A model generated the notes under the pieces. That model had not been told where the DNA came from, made no database searches, and saw nothing but the letters and a program-made list of their open reading frames with translations. The position numbers and the translations under genes were made by a program. A stretch of 53,382 nt of DNA from Tritrichomonas foetus. Taxonomy: Eukaryota > Parabasalia > Tritrichomonadida > Tritrichomonadidae. This document shows, piece after piece, positions 35,553 to 45,108 of the stretch (its first letter is position 1; each line of letters begins with the position of its first letter). The stretch is from the NCBI GenBank assembly GCA_001839685.1, contig MLAK01000068.1, positions 79,266-132,647 of the forward strand, given 5' to 3'.

Positions 35553-36020
35553 TTGAGGAAAAATTAAACTAATAATTAAAAACGTATGTGATGAACTTTG
35601 GAATTTCTTTTAATTTCGTGGAATTTCAGAATTTTTTTCAGAAAATAAAAATGTCCGTTTCACAATTTTAAATAAACGGATATCTCACTTTGTGAACTTT
35701 TTCTGAAATTGTAGGAAATTTCTTAATCACACAAATTAGATATGTCTTCGTATGATTCTAGTCTTTGTGAAATTATGTGGACAATCATTATATATCACCA
35801 CAAAGATTATTACTTCATTGAAATTATGCTTTGATGAATCTCCACCAATAATCACAATCCAATTTTCTTCATAATGATGATAATATTTGAGAGAAGTGCA
35901 TAAATGTAATAAGAATATGATAAATATGAATTTGGAGTTAATAAAGTTAATAAATAAAAATAAAATAAAAAATGCTTGAATAATAAAAACAATTTATTAA
36001 CATGAGAACATCATATTATA
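35553..36020. other. Intergenic region with an inverted AAACGG pair
   Basis: 468 bp. About 100 bp upstream of the Ser-rich gene lie ATGTCCGTTT at 35651-35660 and AAACGGATAT at 35674-35683, arms that pair at 9 of 10 positions across 13 bp. The core matches the AACGG motif seen near other starts. No gene is seen. Confidence 0.45.
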
Positions 36021-39000
36021 CTACTTAAGATTAAACAATTTTCCGTCTTGTGTAAATAAAACAAGACATCCAATTGGTGTAACATATTTAATATCTAATA
36101 TACGGCAATTCAAATGATGCTTAATTTCTTGAACAATATTGAGTTTGAATGCCTCTAAAACTAACACTCTTCTAGTGTCAGCAATAATTAAATAATCGAG
36201 TCCATTACTTGACAAATGATTAGTCATATATAAAATTTCGAAATTAATTTTCAAACTTCGAATTTTGTCACCTGTCATTGAAAACAACACAATTTCGTCT
36301 GGGAATTCTGCTACAATGAAACCAAATCCTTCAGTAATTAGAATTCGTTTTGCGGGAACACCAGATGTGCTATCATCCATAATGACTCTGATGAATTCAC
36401 CTGTTCTCCTTTCGAATAAGATAATTTTACCACTTCTGACAGCCACTGCAATTCTTCCGTATTGTTTGGATGATGCAATAGCAACAATGAGTTCAGGTGA
36501 AACTTTACACTGACCAAGTAAATAACATTTATTGTTTTCTGTTTCTACTGCAAAAACAGTTCCATCATTTGATCCAAACACTGCATCATCTTCACTGAAA
36601 TCGACTGTTAATTGAATCGGCGTGTTTGCAATTTTCATCCCACGGATTATTGATAATATAGAAGTTTCAGGGTCAATTAATAAAAGTTCATCAGAATTGG
36701 CAGAAATAATCGAATGTGGTGAGATATTGATAGATAGCTGAGATAATGTCTCGAAGTTCTTTTTCGTGAAATCAACAACAAATTCACTACAGTTTCCTTT
36801 ACTAGAAATGGCTTTAACTATCAATTTATCAGAATTTACATTTAAAACCATTTTTCCAAAGATCAAATTTTCTGGGGTTAACTTTGCATAAAATTGAGAG
36901 ATAACTTCTTGAGAAAATTGGACATTCCGTTGTGGATGGGGTGATTTAAATAATGGTACAATCCTTCCATTGGGACCAAATAATCTATCGATCCAAATAT
37001 GAAGTTTACTTGAAACATCATCACTTTCAAGTTGCTTTCGATTTTCATACACGAATTCATACTTCGATTGTCCATTTGGAAGTCTCAAAGAGGAAAAGCA
37101 CTCAGGCATTATATAAAATTCTGGTGTAAGTTCAAGTGCATTCTTCTCTAAAGTGGACAAAAATTGTTCGCGTGTGAATAAATTCAAATCATCATTTCCA
37201 TTTGTGTTTTCATTCGAATTTTCACTTGATTTGTCGTATGAAATATCATTCGAATTTGTATTAATATCACAATTATTCTCGTCTATCTGATGTTCTTCTT
37301 CTTCAGTCGTTATTTCTACATAACTATCAGTAAGTTTAAAATCAAATTGAACTAGATCGTTGTTATCAAGTGTTTGTGTGGTTTCTGAATTTTGTTGGTT
37401 ATCAAAAATGGAGGAAAATGGAGGAAACATTTTTAACCATGTTTGTGGAGACACGTTATAACCGATTGAATTGTCAGAAAAATCTCTAATAAAAGGAAAT
37501 ATTGGATAATTTGCTAACATTTGGTAACTTCTTCCACCAAAGAAATTCAATTTTAATAAATATTCAAAATTGGAGAGTTTTCCTGAAATCCAATCATTCG
37601 TAATATTAAGTTGATTGATAAAACTAGAGAAAGAAACTTTAGTTTGGATAACTGGTGAAGGAATATCAGGATATGTTGTCATTTGTTTTAATGCTTTTGC
37701 AATGCTTTCAATGGGTGTTCTTAAAAAGTTGACAACATAAGATTTCCCAGTCTTTTTTACAAATTCATAACAATTCACATGACGATAAAGAATATATCCA
37801 ATTTCCGTTACAGCTATATTAATACATTTTGTGCGTGTAACTATCATAATTTTACTAGGGAGTACAATAAAAGTACAATTTTGAACTATATTTAATTTCA
37901 TATAAGCGGCAGGCTTATAAAGAATAGGCTTAGTTCTCACTGTAAATGGATCTATTTCTATTTGATAAATCTTTAATCGTTGTTTAACAAAAGGACAACT
38001 GAAGTTATTTAGTAAATGAAAAGATTTATCATCTTTTCTAACCTTTGAAAAGTACGAGAATTGGTGCCATATAGAAAACTCGTTCATAAATTGATATTCA
38101 AAACGATTAAAAAGATTAATATCTTGTGCATATTGAGAATGTTTCTTTTCACGAAGAAGATCAGCAGATGTTAGCGAAATTTGAATAGTTTCATCTCTTA
38201 AATTTGAAAGTAAATTATCCGCGCGGATTTTTCGTTTTAAGATTATTTTATCTAATTCTGAGCAATATCTGTTCATAAAATTCTTGAATGCAATATTCAT
38301 TACTTGGAAATTCCTCCAACTTTCAGTTGAAAAAGACATCAAGAATTTAAATTTTTCAGTTTCATTATATAATTGCTTATTTTTTAAGTATTTTAAAAAT
38401 CGGACATAATTTCCTAGACTTTGATCGTTCGATGATATTTCGTGAAATTTCATAATGTTCGATAAAATTCGATCAAAAATTTCTGTATTTTCAATATCAA
38501 CTTCAACTCTGAAAATGAGATCCGCTTTTATAGCTTTTAACGAAAAAAGCTTATTGATATTGTTCATTGAACAAATACCAGTATCAATACTAGTTGATAA
38601 CGTTCGTTGTCGTTGGCATAAAGAAATGAAGTCATCAATACTATCATATTTTGGTAAATTTCCAGTAAATGGAGAAAAATGATAATCACTCATTAATTGA
38701 ACTGAATGTAAGCTATTGTCATATTTAAATAACAAATATCTGCAAAATCGATATAGTGCTTCATTTGTTTGATATTTAGGACTCTTTAAATATTCAAAAA
38801 TAATTTTATCAATTATTTCTAATTGATATGTAGTTACATTTGTTTGATAATGAATATAAAGTAAATCAAGGAATCCTAAAACGCAATCTATAATTGATGT
38901 ATTAGCCATCATTATGGAAACAATAGAATTAATTGATAAATCTTGATGTTCTTTAGAGGAAACAACTTTTATTGTAAGGATAATAGGCCAGATATACCAA

Positions 39001-42000
39001 GTTTTGATTTTCGTTATTTTTTCTCTCGCATGAATTGATTCTTCAATGATTTTGGAATAAGCTTCTATTGTTTTTAGTTTTATATTTTCTGGAAGATTGC
39101 AGGCAATTAAACAAACAATTGGAATGGCTTCGGGATATTTTTTAGAGCATTCTATAACTGCATCAAGGATAGAAGTTGTGAAATGTTGCCTGTTTATATG
39201 AAATAGTATACATTCAATATGTTCACCTATTTTCCCTGTTTTAGCTGCTAATTCCATGATAATACTTAATGTTATCGAAAATATATCAGCTCTTGATGTT
39301 GTAAATAGCATATGAAGTTCTGTAGCGACTTCATTTTGTTCATTATACTCAGTAATTAAAGGCAAAACATCAGATAATAAATATAAAAATGATAATTTCT
39401 GCTGGATATCATGAATAGTAAAGATATTTGATAGCAATGATCGAATATCATCTTGTGTAAACCGTAAAGTTGCAAATTTTGATAAAAGTCTATTTAAATT
39501 ATTTCCAATTATTTCAATGTCGATGTTTTTACAACGACTTCTATTAATCATATCTGTTTCGGTATCTGTATACCAGCAATGAACTCTGATTAAAGTTAAA
39601 ATATCAGAAAAGCTCGTATTTTTTAGAAAAGCTTGATAGAAATCTGGGAAAAGAACATTTGTCCAATGTTGAACAGTTCTTTTCACCGTATTTGGATCAT
39701 CTGCATTAAACCAGATATCAAAATTGAATAAAATGAATTTAAAAAGTTCGTCTGATAAAGTTTCTGTATATAAATTGAAAAATCGTAAATATAAAGAATA
39801 ATGAATAGATTTTGGTTGTGCTTTCATCAAAAATTGAGAAATTACTGAAAAATATTGAGTGCATTCTTTTGGTTCAATATACCTAAAAATATCAACTATT
39901 TTTTCAAGGAAATAATGTGGAGCACAACTAGAAAAACCAAAGAAAGGAATTAAATTTCGTACAAGGTTGTATTTCCTAAAAATATGAGAAAATGTTTTAA
40001 TATACAAATCGCAAGAATTTTTTGAATTTTGATCAGATAGTAAATCTTTACATTCGCTTATTCCTTTTGGCCCAACAGAATAAAGAGAACTAACTTGTGC
40101 CGGATTTAAATGACAATTAAATAGATAAAAAGGCCCAAGAAAACACGAAACATTTTTTGATAATTCACTGTTTGGCATATAACCACCAATTTGGGCTGTT
40201 AAAAGTGGTCCAATGAAGTTTGGATCACGAATCGTAAATGGTGGACCTTGATCTTTATTTGCTGCAAAATCAAGCCAAAGTAAACATTCATTTTTCCTTC
40301 TAATCGTAATTGTAATCATCATCCATTCACATGAAGGAAATTCTGTTGTCAATGATGCAGAAGAACTTCCCCAATCTGATTTAATTTCGCATAATAAAGT
40401 TGTTCCTGTTGAATATAAAGTCAGCATAGAATCTTTTTCATCTTTAATTCTAAAAATTATTGGTTTTTCCGAAAAATCTTGAGAAACAGCGGAATCTACC
40501 ATTAAATAACAAGAAAATGAAAATCCATTCGAAATATCTTCAATATGAATTTTATCATAGACAAGGGGAGATGAGTTAGGAGTGAACACATAATGTAATT
40601 CGTGAAGATTTGAAACTGTTGTTATTAATTTATTCAAAGCGTCGTCAGCAAATGGTGAAAAAGAAGTATTTACCTTCCCATAAGCTGAGAAAAAGTCTGT
40701 TTCATCGAAATTCGATTGTTTCGGCTCAATTGTTGGAACAACCAATCCAATAAATTTTTCAATTGATTGAGGAGAGCATTGATAAGTGAAAATTAAAGAT
40801 AAAAGGGGAATAACAACGGATGAAAGTTCATCTTTGGTTAATGATGAGTTAAATGTGCAATCTAAAAATTCATATGAGTTTGGATAATTTTTAACAAGTT
40901 CGATTAATAATAAATCAAGTTCACCTTTATGGCATTGAACACAATTAAATATTGAATATTTGCATAATCGATAAAAAAATTGAACTGATTGAGAAATATC
41001 ATCAGCAGATACATTCAGAATTAATAAAATGAAAGAAGGATTTTTAATGGCGAAACTCTGTGATAAATTTGTGATTTTTGTACCAGCAAGAAGTGAAAGG
41101 AGTGTTGAGAAAGTATTTTCTGAAAGACCTTCACTTTCCATACCACGAATGGTTTTACCAAGAGACAACATTTCATCATGTGAAAAAGAAAAATTATCAA
41201 TATTAAAAGAAACAAGCAACAAAAAATTAAGAGTGTTTTTCAATAATTCTTTTGTTGGAAAATGAAGAAAAAATGATAAGAGTGCTGGTGTAATAATGGA
41301 TAACTCTTTCAAAATTTCTTGGTGATGAATAATTGCATCTTCTAAACATGCTAAAAGTTCAGTCATTAAACTATGAAAATTTTCATTATCATAAAGAGCA
41401 TAATGATAAATACTTAAACAAAATTGTGCAACTTCACCAAGAACAGCATTTGGTTGAAGTAAATATTTTCTAAAAGTTGAAAACACCAACGGTCGAATGG
41501 AAGGATGAAAGAAGTGCCTCATAAAAATATTCACAAACTCAAAAGAAGAAAAAAATGGAATAGAAGTTGATTGGTCGTTCAATAGATCATTCACACAGAC
41601 CAAAATGGTAGACCATGCGGAAAAAACTTGGTTCATATCGGAAGTATTTTCAGCCATTTTTGCGATCAGTTTCTGCAAAATAAGAGAGATGTTTGAAATC
41701 ATTATTGGATGAAGATACACAGAACGTTGATTGCGAGGAATATTTGTATGAATTCTAGCAATATTTTCTGTAAACAGAAAAGGATAATTTACAGCACGGT
41801 ATAAAATAGCATTGATCATTGAAGGGCAATATTTCGATACTATTGAAATTGACATATTTCTTAATAAATTAACTGTTTGAAAATGTTTTCTATCATAAAA
41901 AAGTGTAAATTGTGGTGAAAAAATTACAGAATCAATTAAAACTTCATAAATTTTATCTGGAAGATTACATTTCGGTATGTTTTGAAGTATCGCCAAATAA

Positions 42001-43127
42001 AAATACAAAGTTTCTACACATTGATAATTTTGTGGAGTGGACTGGATATTGAACTGATTATTTGATTGTGATGTTTCTATCGTCTCTGCATAAGATGAGA
42101 GAAAAGAAACAATGAATCGTTTTTCTTTTAAATGAAGCAAAGGTTGAAAAGCATTCAAAATAGAAAATTGAAAATTATTTAAAACATCAGTTGCTGTGAG
42201 TGGTGAATCAAAACAATCATTAGAAAGTGCATCGATTGTTAGTGGACAATTTTCAAAGCTTTCGAAACTCATCTGAAAATTTGTTATGAATTCAGAAAAA
42301 ATATCAGTTGGTGTCAAATTTTCAACTTCAATCAATTTTCCTTTCGTTGCAAAATTTTTGATGATATAAACTGCCAAATCTGAGAAGTATTTTAAAAGAT
42401 AATCCTTTTGTGTCGTTTCTGCAATAAAACCAAGAAGTGAAATAATTTCCACACTTAAATCTTGAAATAATTTTTGACAAGTATTCAGTAAACTTTGGAA
42501 ATTATACTGCATGAAATAACTATCATTATTATAAATTAATGTTGAAATTGAACGAAGAATAATATTTGAAATTTCTTTCTGTTTAACTTTAATTGACATT
42601 TTCACGAGATTATGCATCAAATCAATAACAATGAATGGATCAATATCTATTGTTAATAAATATCTTGTTAAAAGTGAAATGGCTTCTTCTGAAATATCAG
42701 TTGGTGGAAAATGCTTATAATGATCAATTATTATATATAAACAAAACTTTCTAATCTCATCAAATTTATCTGAAATAATTGATCGAATTAACAAAAGAAA
42801 AAAATCACCAGTGCAATATTTATCTGATCCAATCCATGCAATGGTATTTGCTACTAATCCAAGCTGACTTTCACGAAATGATAATTGATGATTTTCGATT
42901 GCGCTGACAAAAGCTGGATCAAATGTGAGTAATGCTGATGCGTATTTGCAGCATCCTGATATTGAAACTCCGTCATTTAACATTTTGCTTATTTCGTTGA
43001 TCTGTGAATCATAAAAAATTGGATAAGCGTAAATCGAAGAATCTGTTTTAATTGTTTGATTGGACGAGGAAAATAATCTTAACACCTCGATAAATGTGTC
43101 GGCTATTGGCGGAGGTGTTACATTCAT
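36021..43127 (-). CDS. BEACH-domain protein (neurobeachin/LvsA/ALFY class)
   Basis: 2368-aa scaffold of the BEACH family, which governs lysosome, vesicle and autophagosome traffic. The order is canonical. A long helical-repeat N-terminus is followed by a concanavalin-like beta domain (about 855-1010; GFSFSCYLMV ... FLGPFYLFNC) and more helices. A PH-BEACH domain (about 1745-1830; CTFIVLPSKIMIVTRTK) leads to the BEACH core (about 1840-2065) with WISGKLSNFEYLLKLNFFGG, YPIFPFIRDFSD, ELTPEFYIMPE and ESDDVSSKLHIWIDRLFG. A C-terminal WD-type propeller follows (about 2080-2368; LFERRTGEFIRV). The BEACH core contains an acidic, Asn/Ser-rich insert of roughly 60-80 residues between its two halves. No FYVE domain is seen. 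The clear ATG is followed one base later by a second, out-of-frame ATG. It diverges from Nup58. Confidence 0.9.
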   Translation of the reverse strand: MNVTPPPIADTFIEVLRLFSSSNQTIKTDSSIYAYPIFYDSQINEISKMLNDGVSISGCCKYASALLTFDPAFVSAIENHQLSFRESQLGLVANTIAWIGSDKYCTGDFFLLLIRSIISDKFDEIRKFCLYIIIDHYKHFPPTDISEEAISLLTRYLLTIDIDPFIVIDLMHNLVKMSIKVKQKEISNIILRSISTLIYNNDSYFMQYNFQSLLNTCQKLFQDLSVEIISLLGFIAETTQKDYLLKYFSDLAVYIIKNFATKGKLIEVENLTPTDIFSEFITNFQMSFESFENCPLTIDALSNDCFDSPLTATDVLNNFQFSILNAFQPLLHLKEKRFIVSFLSSYAETIETSQSNNQFNIQSTPQNYQCVETLYFYLAILQNIPKCNLPDKIYEVLIDSVIFSPQFTLFYDRKHFQTVNLLRNMSISIVSKYCPSMINAILYRAVNYPFLFTENIARIHTNIPRNQRSVYLHPIMISNISLILQKLIAKMAENTSDMNQVFSAWSTILVCVNDLLNDQSTSIPFFSSFEFVNIFMRHFFHPSIRPLVFSTFRKYLLQPNAVLGEVAQFCLSIYHYALYDNENFHSLMTELLACLEDAIIHHQEILKELSIITPALLSFFLHFPTKELLKNTLNFLLLVSFNIDNFSFSHDEMLSLGKTIRGMESEGLSENTFSTLLSLLAGTKITNLSQSFAIKNPSFILLILNVSADDISQSVQFFYRLCKYSIFNCVQCHKGELDLLLIELVKNYPNSYEFLDCTFNSSLTKDELSSVVIPLLSLIFTYQCSPQSIEKFIGLVVPTIEPKQSNFDETDFFSAYGKVNTSFSPFADDALNKLITTVSNLHELHYVFTPNSSPLVYDKIHIEDISNGFSFSCYLMVDSAVSQDFSEKPIIFRIKDEKDSMLTLYSTGTTLLCEIKSDWGSSSASLTTEFPSCEWMMITITIRRKNECLLWLDFAANKDQGPPFTIRDPNFIGPLLTAQIGGYMPNSELSKNVSCFLGPFYLFNCHLNPAQVSSLYSVGPKGISECKDLLSDQNSKNSCDLYIKTFSHIFRKYNLVRNLIPFFGFSSCAPHYFLEKIVDIFRYIEPKECTQYFSVISQFLMKAQPKSIHYSLYLRFFNLYTETLSDELFKFILFNFDIWFNADDPNTVKRTVQHWTNVLFPDFYQAFLKNTSFSDILTLIRVHCWYTDTETDMINRSRCKNIDIEIIGNNLNRLLSKFATLRFTQDDIRSLLSNIFTIHDIQQKLSFLYLLSDVLPLITEYNEQNEVATELHMLFTTSRADIFSITLSIIMELAAKTGKIGEHIECILFHINRQHFTTSILDAVIECSKKYPEAIPIVCLIACNLPENIKLKTIEAYSKIIEESIHAREKITKIKTWYIWPIILTIKVVSSKEHQDLSINSIVSIMMANTSIIDCVLGFLDLLYIHYQTNVTTYQLEIIDKIIFEYLKSPKYQTNEALYRFCRYLLFKYDNSLHSVQLMSDYHFSPFTGNLPKYDSIDDFISLCQRQRTLSTSIDTGICSMNNINKLFSLKAIKADLIFRVEVDIENTEIFDRILSNIMKFHEISSNDQSLGNYVRFLKYLKNKQLYNETEKFKFLMSFSTESWRNFQVMNIAFKNFMNRYCSELDKIILKRKIRADNLLSNLRDETIQISLTSADLLREKKHSQYAQDINLFNRFEYQFMNEFSIWHQFSYFSKVRKDDKSFHLLNNFSCPFVKQRLKIYQIEIDPFTVRTKPILYKPAAYMKLNIVQNCTFIVLPSKIMIVTRTKCINIAVTEIGYILYRHVNCYEFVKKTGKSYVVNFLRTPIESIAKALKQMTTYPDIPSPVIQTKVSFSSFINQLNITNDWISGKLSNFEYLLKLNFFGGRSYQMLANYPIFPFIRDFSDNSIGYNVSPQTWLKMFPPFSSIFDNQQNSETTQTLDNNDLVQFDFKLTDSYVEITTEEEEHQIDENNCDINTNSNDISYDKSSENSNENTNGNDDLNLFTREQFLSTLEKNALELTPEFYIMPECFSSLRLPNGQSKYEFVYENRKQLESDDVSSKLHIWIDRLFGPNGRIVPLFKSPHPQRNVQFSQEVISQFYAKLTPENLIFGKMVLNVNSDKLIVKAISSKGNCSEFVVDFTKKNFETLSQLSINISPHSIISANSDELLLIDPETSILSIIRGMKIANTPIQLTVDFSEDDAVFGSNDGTVFAVETENNKCYLLGQCKVSPELIVAIASSKQYGRIAVAVRSGKIILFERRTGEFIRVIMDDSTSGVPAKRILITEGFGFIVAEFPDEIVLFSMTGDKIRSLKINFEILYMTNHLSSNGLDYLIIADTRRVLVLEAFKLNIVQEIKHHLNCRILDIKYVTPIGCLVLFTQDGKLFNLK

Positions 43128-43340
43128 TCAAACCAAAAATTGAAAGAATATTTTCTATGAGCTCAATCAATTTTTTCCCGAATATCAAAAGTGTTTTCTT
43201 CTCATATTTACGAGATATATCGCCTAGTTTTTATAATATTTACTACAAGAACTTAGAAATAAAAAGAAGAAATCTAAATAAATGTGTTATAGTAATTATC
43301 AAAAGACGAGAAAAGCTACTTCTAATATTTCCATGTATTT

Positions 43341-43348
43341 AAACGGTC
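43341..43348. promoter_or_regulatory. AAACGGTC motif in the divergent BEACH/Nup58 promoter
   Basis: AAACGGTC followed at once by GTTTT makes a nearly palindromic AAACGGTCGTTT. It is the same core as the CK2 beta and Med21-like motifs. It lies 121 bp before the Nup58 ATG and 213 bp before the BEACH ATG. Confidence 0.35.
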
Positions 43349-43432
43349 GTTTTGATTGTCAAAAAGTTTATATGTCAAGATTTATTTTATTGAATTTTCA
43401 TATTATTTTCTTTCAATTGAACTAACGATAGG

Positions 43433-43440
43433 ATGATATG
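43433..43440 (+). promoter_or_regulatory. TAACGATA motif upstream of Nup58
   Basis: TAACGATA ends 29 bp before the Nup58 ATG. This octamer equals the Myb recognition element I recall from Trichomonas vaginalis promoters. It is the longest and best of the four ACGATA copies in the window. Confidence 0.45.
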
Positions 43441-43469
43441 ATAAGGCCAAATTCTTTAGAAATTCATTC

Positions 43470-44687
43470 ATGAATTTTAACTTCGGTGGTACACAAAAAA
43501 CAAATACAGCAACAGGAAATACTAACACGCAACAAAAGTCGACAACAGGATTTGGAGCCGGAACCGGAACTGGTTTTGGGACCGGAACTGGAACTGGATT
43601 TGGGTCTAGTTTTGGAACCGGAACTGGAACTGGATTTGGGTCTGGTTCGGGATTTGGAACTGGTGGTTTCTCTTTTGGCGGCAATAATATGTTTAATCAA
43701 GATAAACCGATTATTGATGAAAATTTAACCTTACAACAAATCGCTACAGCAAATCCGAACGAGCAGGACAAAAAGATAGCCATGAACCAGGCACTAGAAA
43801 TACTTGTTGAATTACATAAAACAGTGAACGATTATGGCGCTAAAGTCAAGCCCTTGGAAGGTGCAGAGGCATTTGAAAAAAGATTAGCCGAGTTAGAAGA
43901 AGATACCACCCGGGCCGTTCTTCACACAATTATGACAATCGCAAATGAGATCGACCATGGAAATGCCACTATCAGTGAATACAGAGATGAGCTGGATATT
44001 TCCAGGAGAGATTTGGCAGCCGCTTCAAGAGGAAGTCGAGCACTTCCTTCCCCATTCCTTGTAAGATTTACTGATTCTTTATATAAGCGATCATCTAACC
44101 TTAATGAAGCAATACATTCTTTTGAAGAACATCTTAGTGTTTCCTCAGTAATAAAATCACCACAAACACTCATTCACGTGCTGGAACAACAACATGATGC
44201 CATTGTTCGTTGTAGTGCTCGAATTTCTCAAATTAAAGAACGATCTGAACAAATTCAACAAAAAGTTCGTAAATATCTTCCAAATAAAAATATTAATGAA
44301 TCAGCACTTGATTCAGCTGAATCGGAACGTTCATCATTCGCTAAAACTGTCATGGACGATTATAATCAATTTAAAGCTAAGCGCACGAGAGATTTAGAAA
44401 AACGTAACACAAATCCAGAACAATTTAAGAAGAAGCAACAACAAAGTAGCTTTGGTTTTGGCAATTCAGGAAAAGGAGGATTTTCATTTGGTTCATCAGG
44501 ATTTGGTGGCACGAGTGGATTTGGAGCTTCAGGCGGATTTGGAGCTTCAGGTGGATTTGGAGCTACGAGCGGATTTGGAGCTAATTCTACAGCTTCAAAT
44601 ACCAATTCTGGATTTGGACAGACGGGTGGAGCGACCACAAATACAACAAATAGCTTTGGACTTGGTGGAGCCGCCAAGACTTCATAG
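43470..44687 (+). CDS. Nup58/Nup49-type FG nucleoporin
   Basis: 405-aa nucleoporin with FG repeats on both sides of a coiled coil, the layout of Nup58/Nup45 (yeast Nup49) in the central channel complex. The N-terminal ~75 residues have about eight F-G dipeptides in Gly/Thr-rich sequence. The central ~240 residues are helical, with SPFLVRFTDSLYKRSSNLNE and AIHSFEEHL resembling the Nup58 region P-x-x-F-x-x-L-V-x-x-F-E ... I-E-E-L-E-x-H-L. The C-terminal ~80 residues have about ten further F-G. The FG parts are encoded by short GGAACTGG- and GGATTTGGAGCT-type DNA repeats. It mediates nucleocytoplasmic transport. The ATG is preceded by TAACGATA. Confidence 0.85.
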   Translation: MNFNFGGTQKTNTATGNTNTQQKSTTGFGAGTGTGFGTGTGTGFGSSFGTGTGTGFGSGSGFGTGGFSFGGNNMFNQDKPIIDENLTLQQIATANPNEQDKKIAMNQALEILVELHKTVNDYGAKVKPLEGAEAFEKRLAELEEDTTRAVLHTIMTIANEIDHGNATISEYRDELDISRRDLAAASRGSRALPSPFLVRFTDSLYKRSSNLNEAIHSFEEHLSVSSVIKSPQTLIHVLEQQHDAIVRCSARISQIKERSEQIQQKVRKYLPNKNINESALDSAESERSSFAKTVMDDYNQFKAKRTRDLEKRNTNPEQFKKKQQQSSFGFGNSGKGGFSFGSSGFGGTSGFGASGGFGASGGFGATSGFGANSTASNTNSGFGQTGGATTNTTNSFGLGGAAKTS

Positions 44688-45108
44688 CACCAATTATATA
44701 TTTTATGATATAATAAAAGAAAAAGTAGATCATGTTTTTTGTTTTTGTTTTGTTATATGAAGTAGACTTTTGTGAATATGTATGACAAAGGAATAAAGAT
44801 AAGTAAGTTCTCGGGCTTATAATGAATAAAAAAATACCATCAATTTCCTATGTGAAAGAAATAGTAAATTCCTTTTTATTTCTTTTTTCTAACCTAGTTA
44901 ACCTGGAATTCATCAGATATATTTACGAAATACTTTATACATTTGTGTCAAAAGAATATGACAATTCACAAACTGTTTTAGTACTTATCTAAATCTATAA
45001 TTAAATTTTGGTCATAACTATGACTTTGCAATTTATTGCTCCTTTCTAATAATCTATTTGATTGGATTTTGAAAAAGTTTGATAGTAAGGCCGTTTAAAA
45101 AATATATC
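44688..45108. other. Spacer between Nup58 and the helical-repeat gene
   Basis: 421 bp, AT-rich, no gene visible. A GGCCGTTTAAA stretch, related to the AACGG motif, lies about 15-20 bp before the next ATG. Confidence 0.4.

Larger units (their letters stand above)
43128..43469. other. Divergent promoter region of the BEACH and Nup58 genes
   Basis: 342 bp with both motif classes: AAACGGTC (43341-43348, within TAAACGGTCGTTTT) and TAACGATA (43433-43440). No gene is visible apart from the two starts. Confidence 0.45.

Noticed and set aside
43403..43728. Pro/Val-rich and other-frame shadows of the FG-repeat region
   Set aside because: Repetitive DNA opens several frames; only the FG frame continues into the coiled coil and second FG block.
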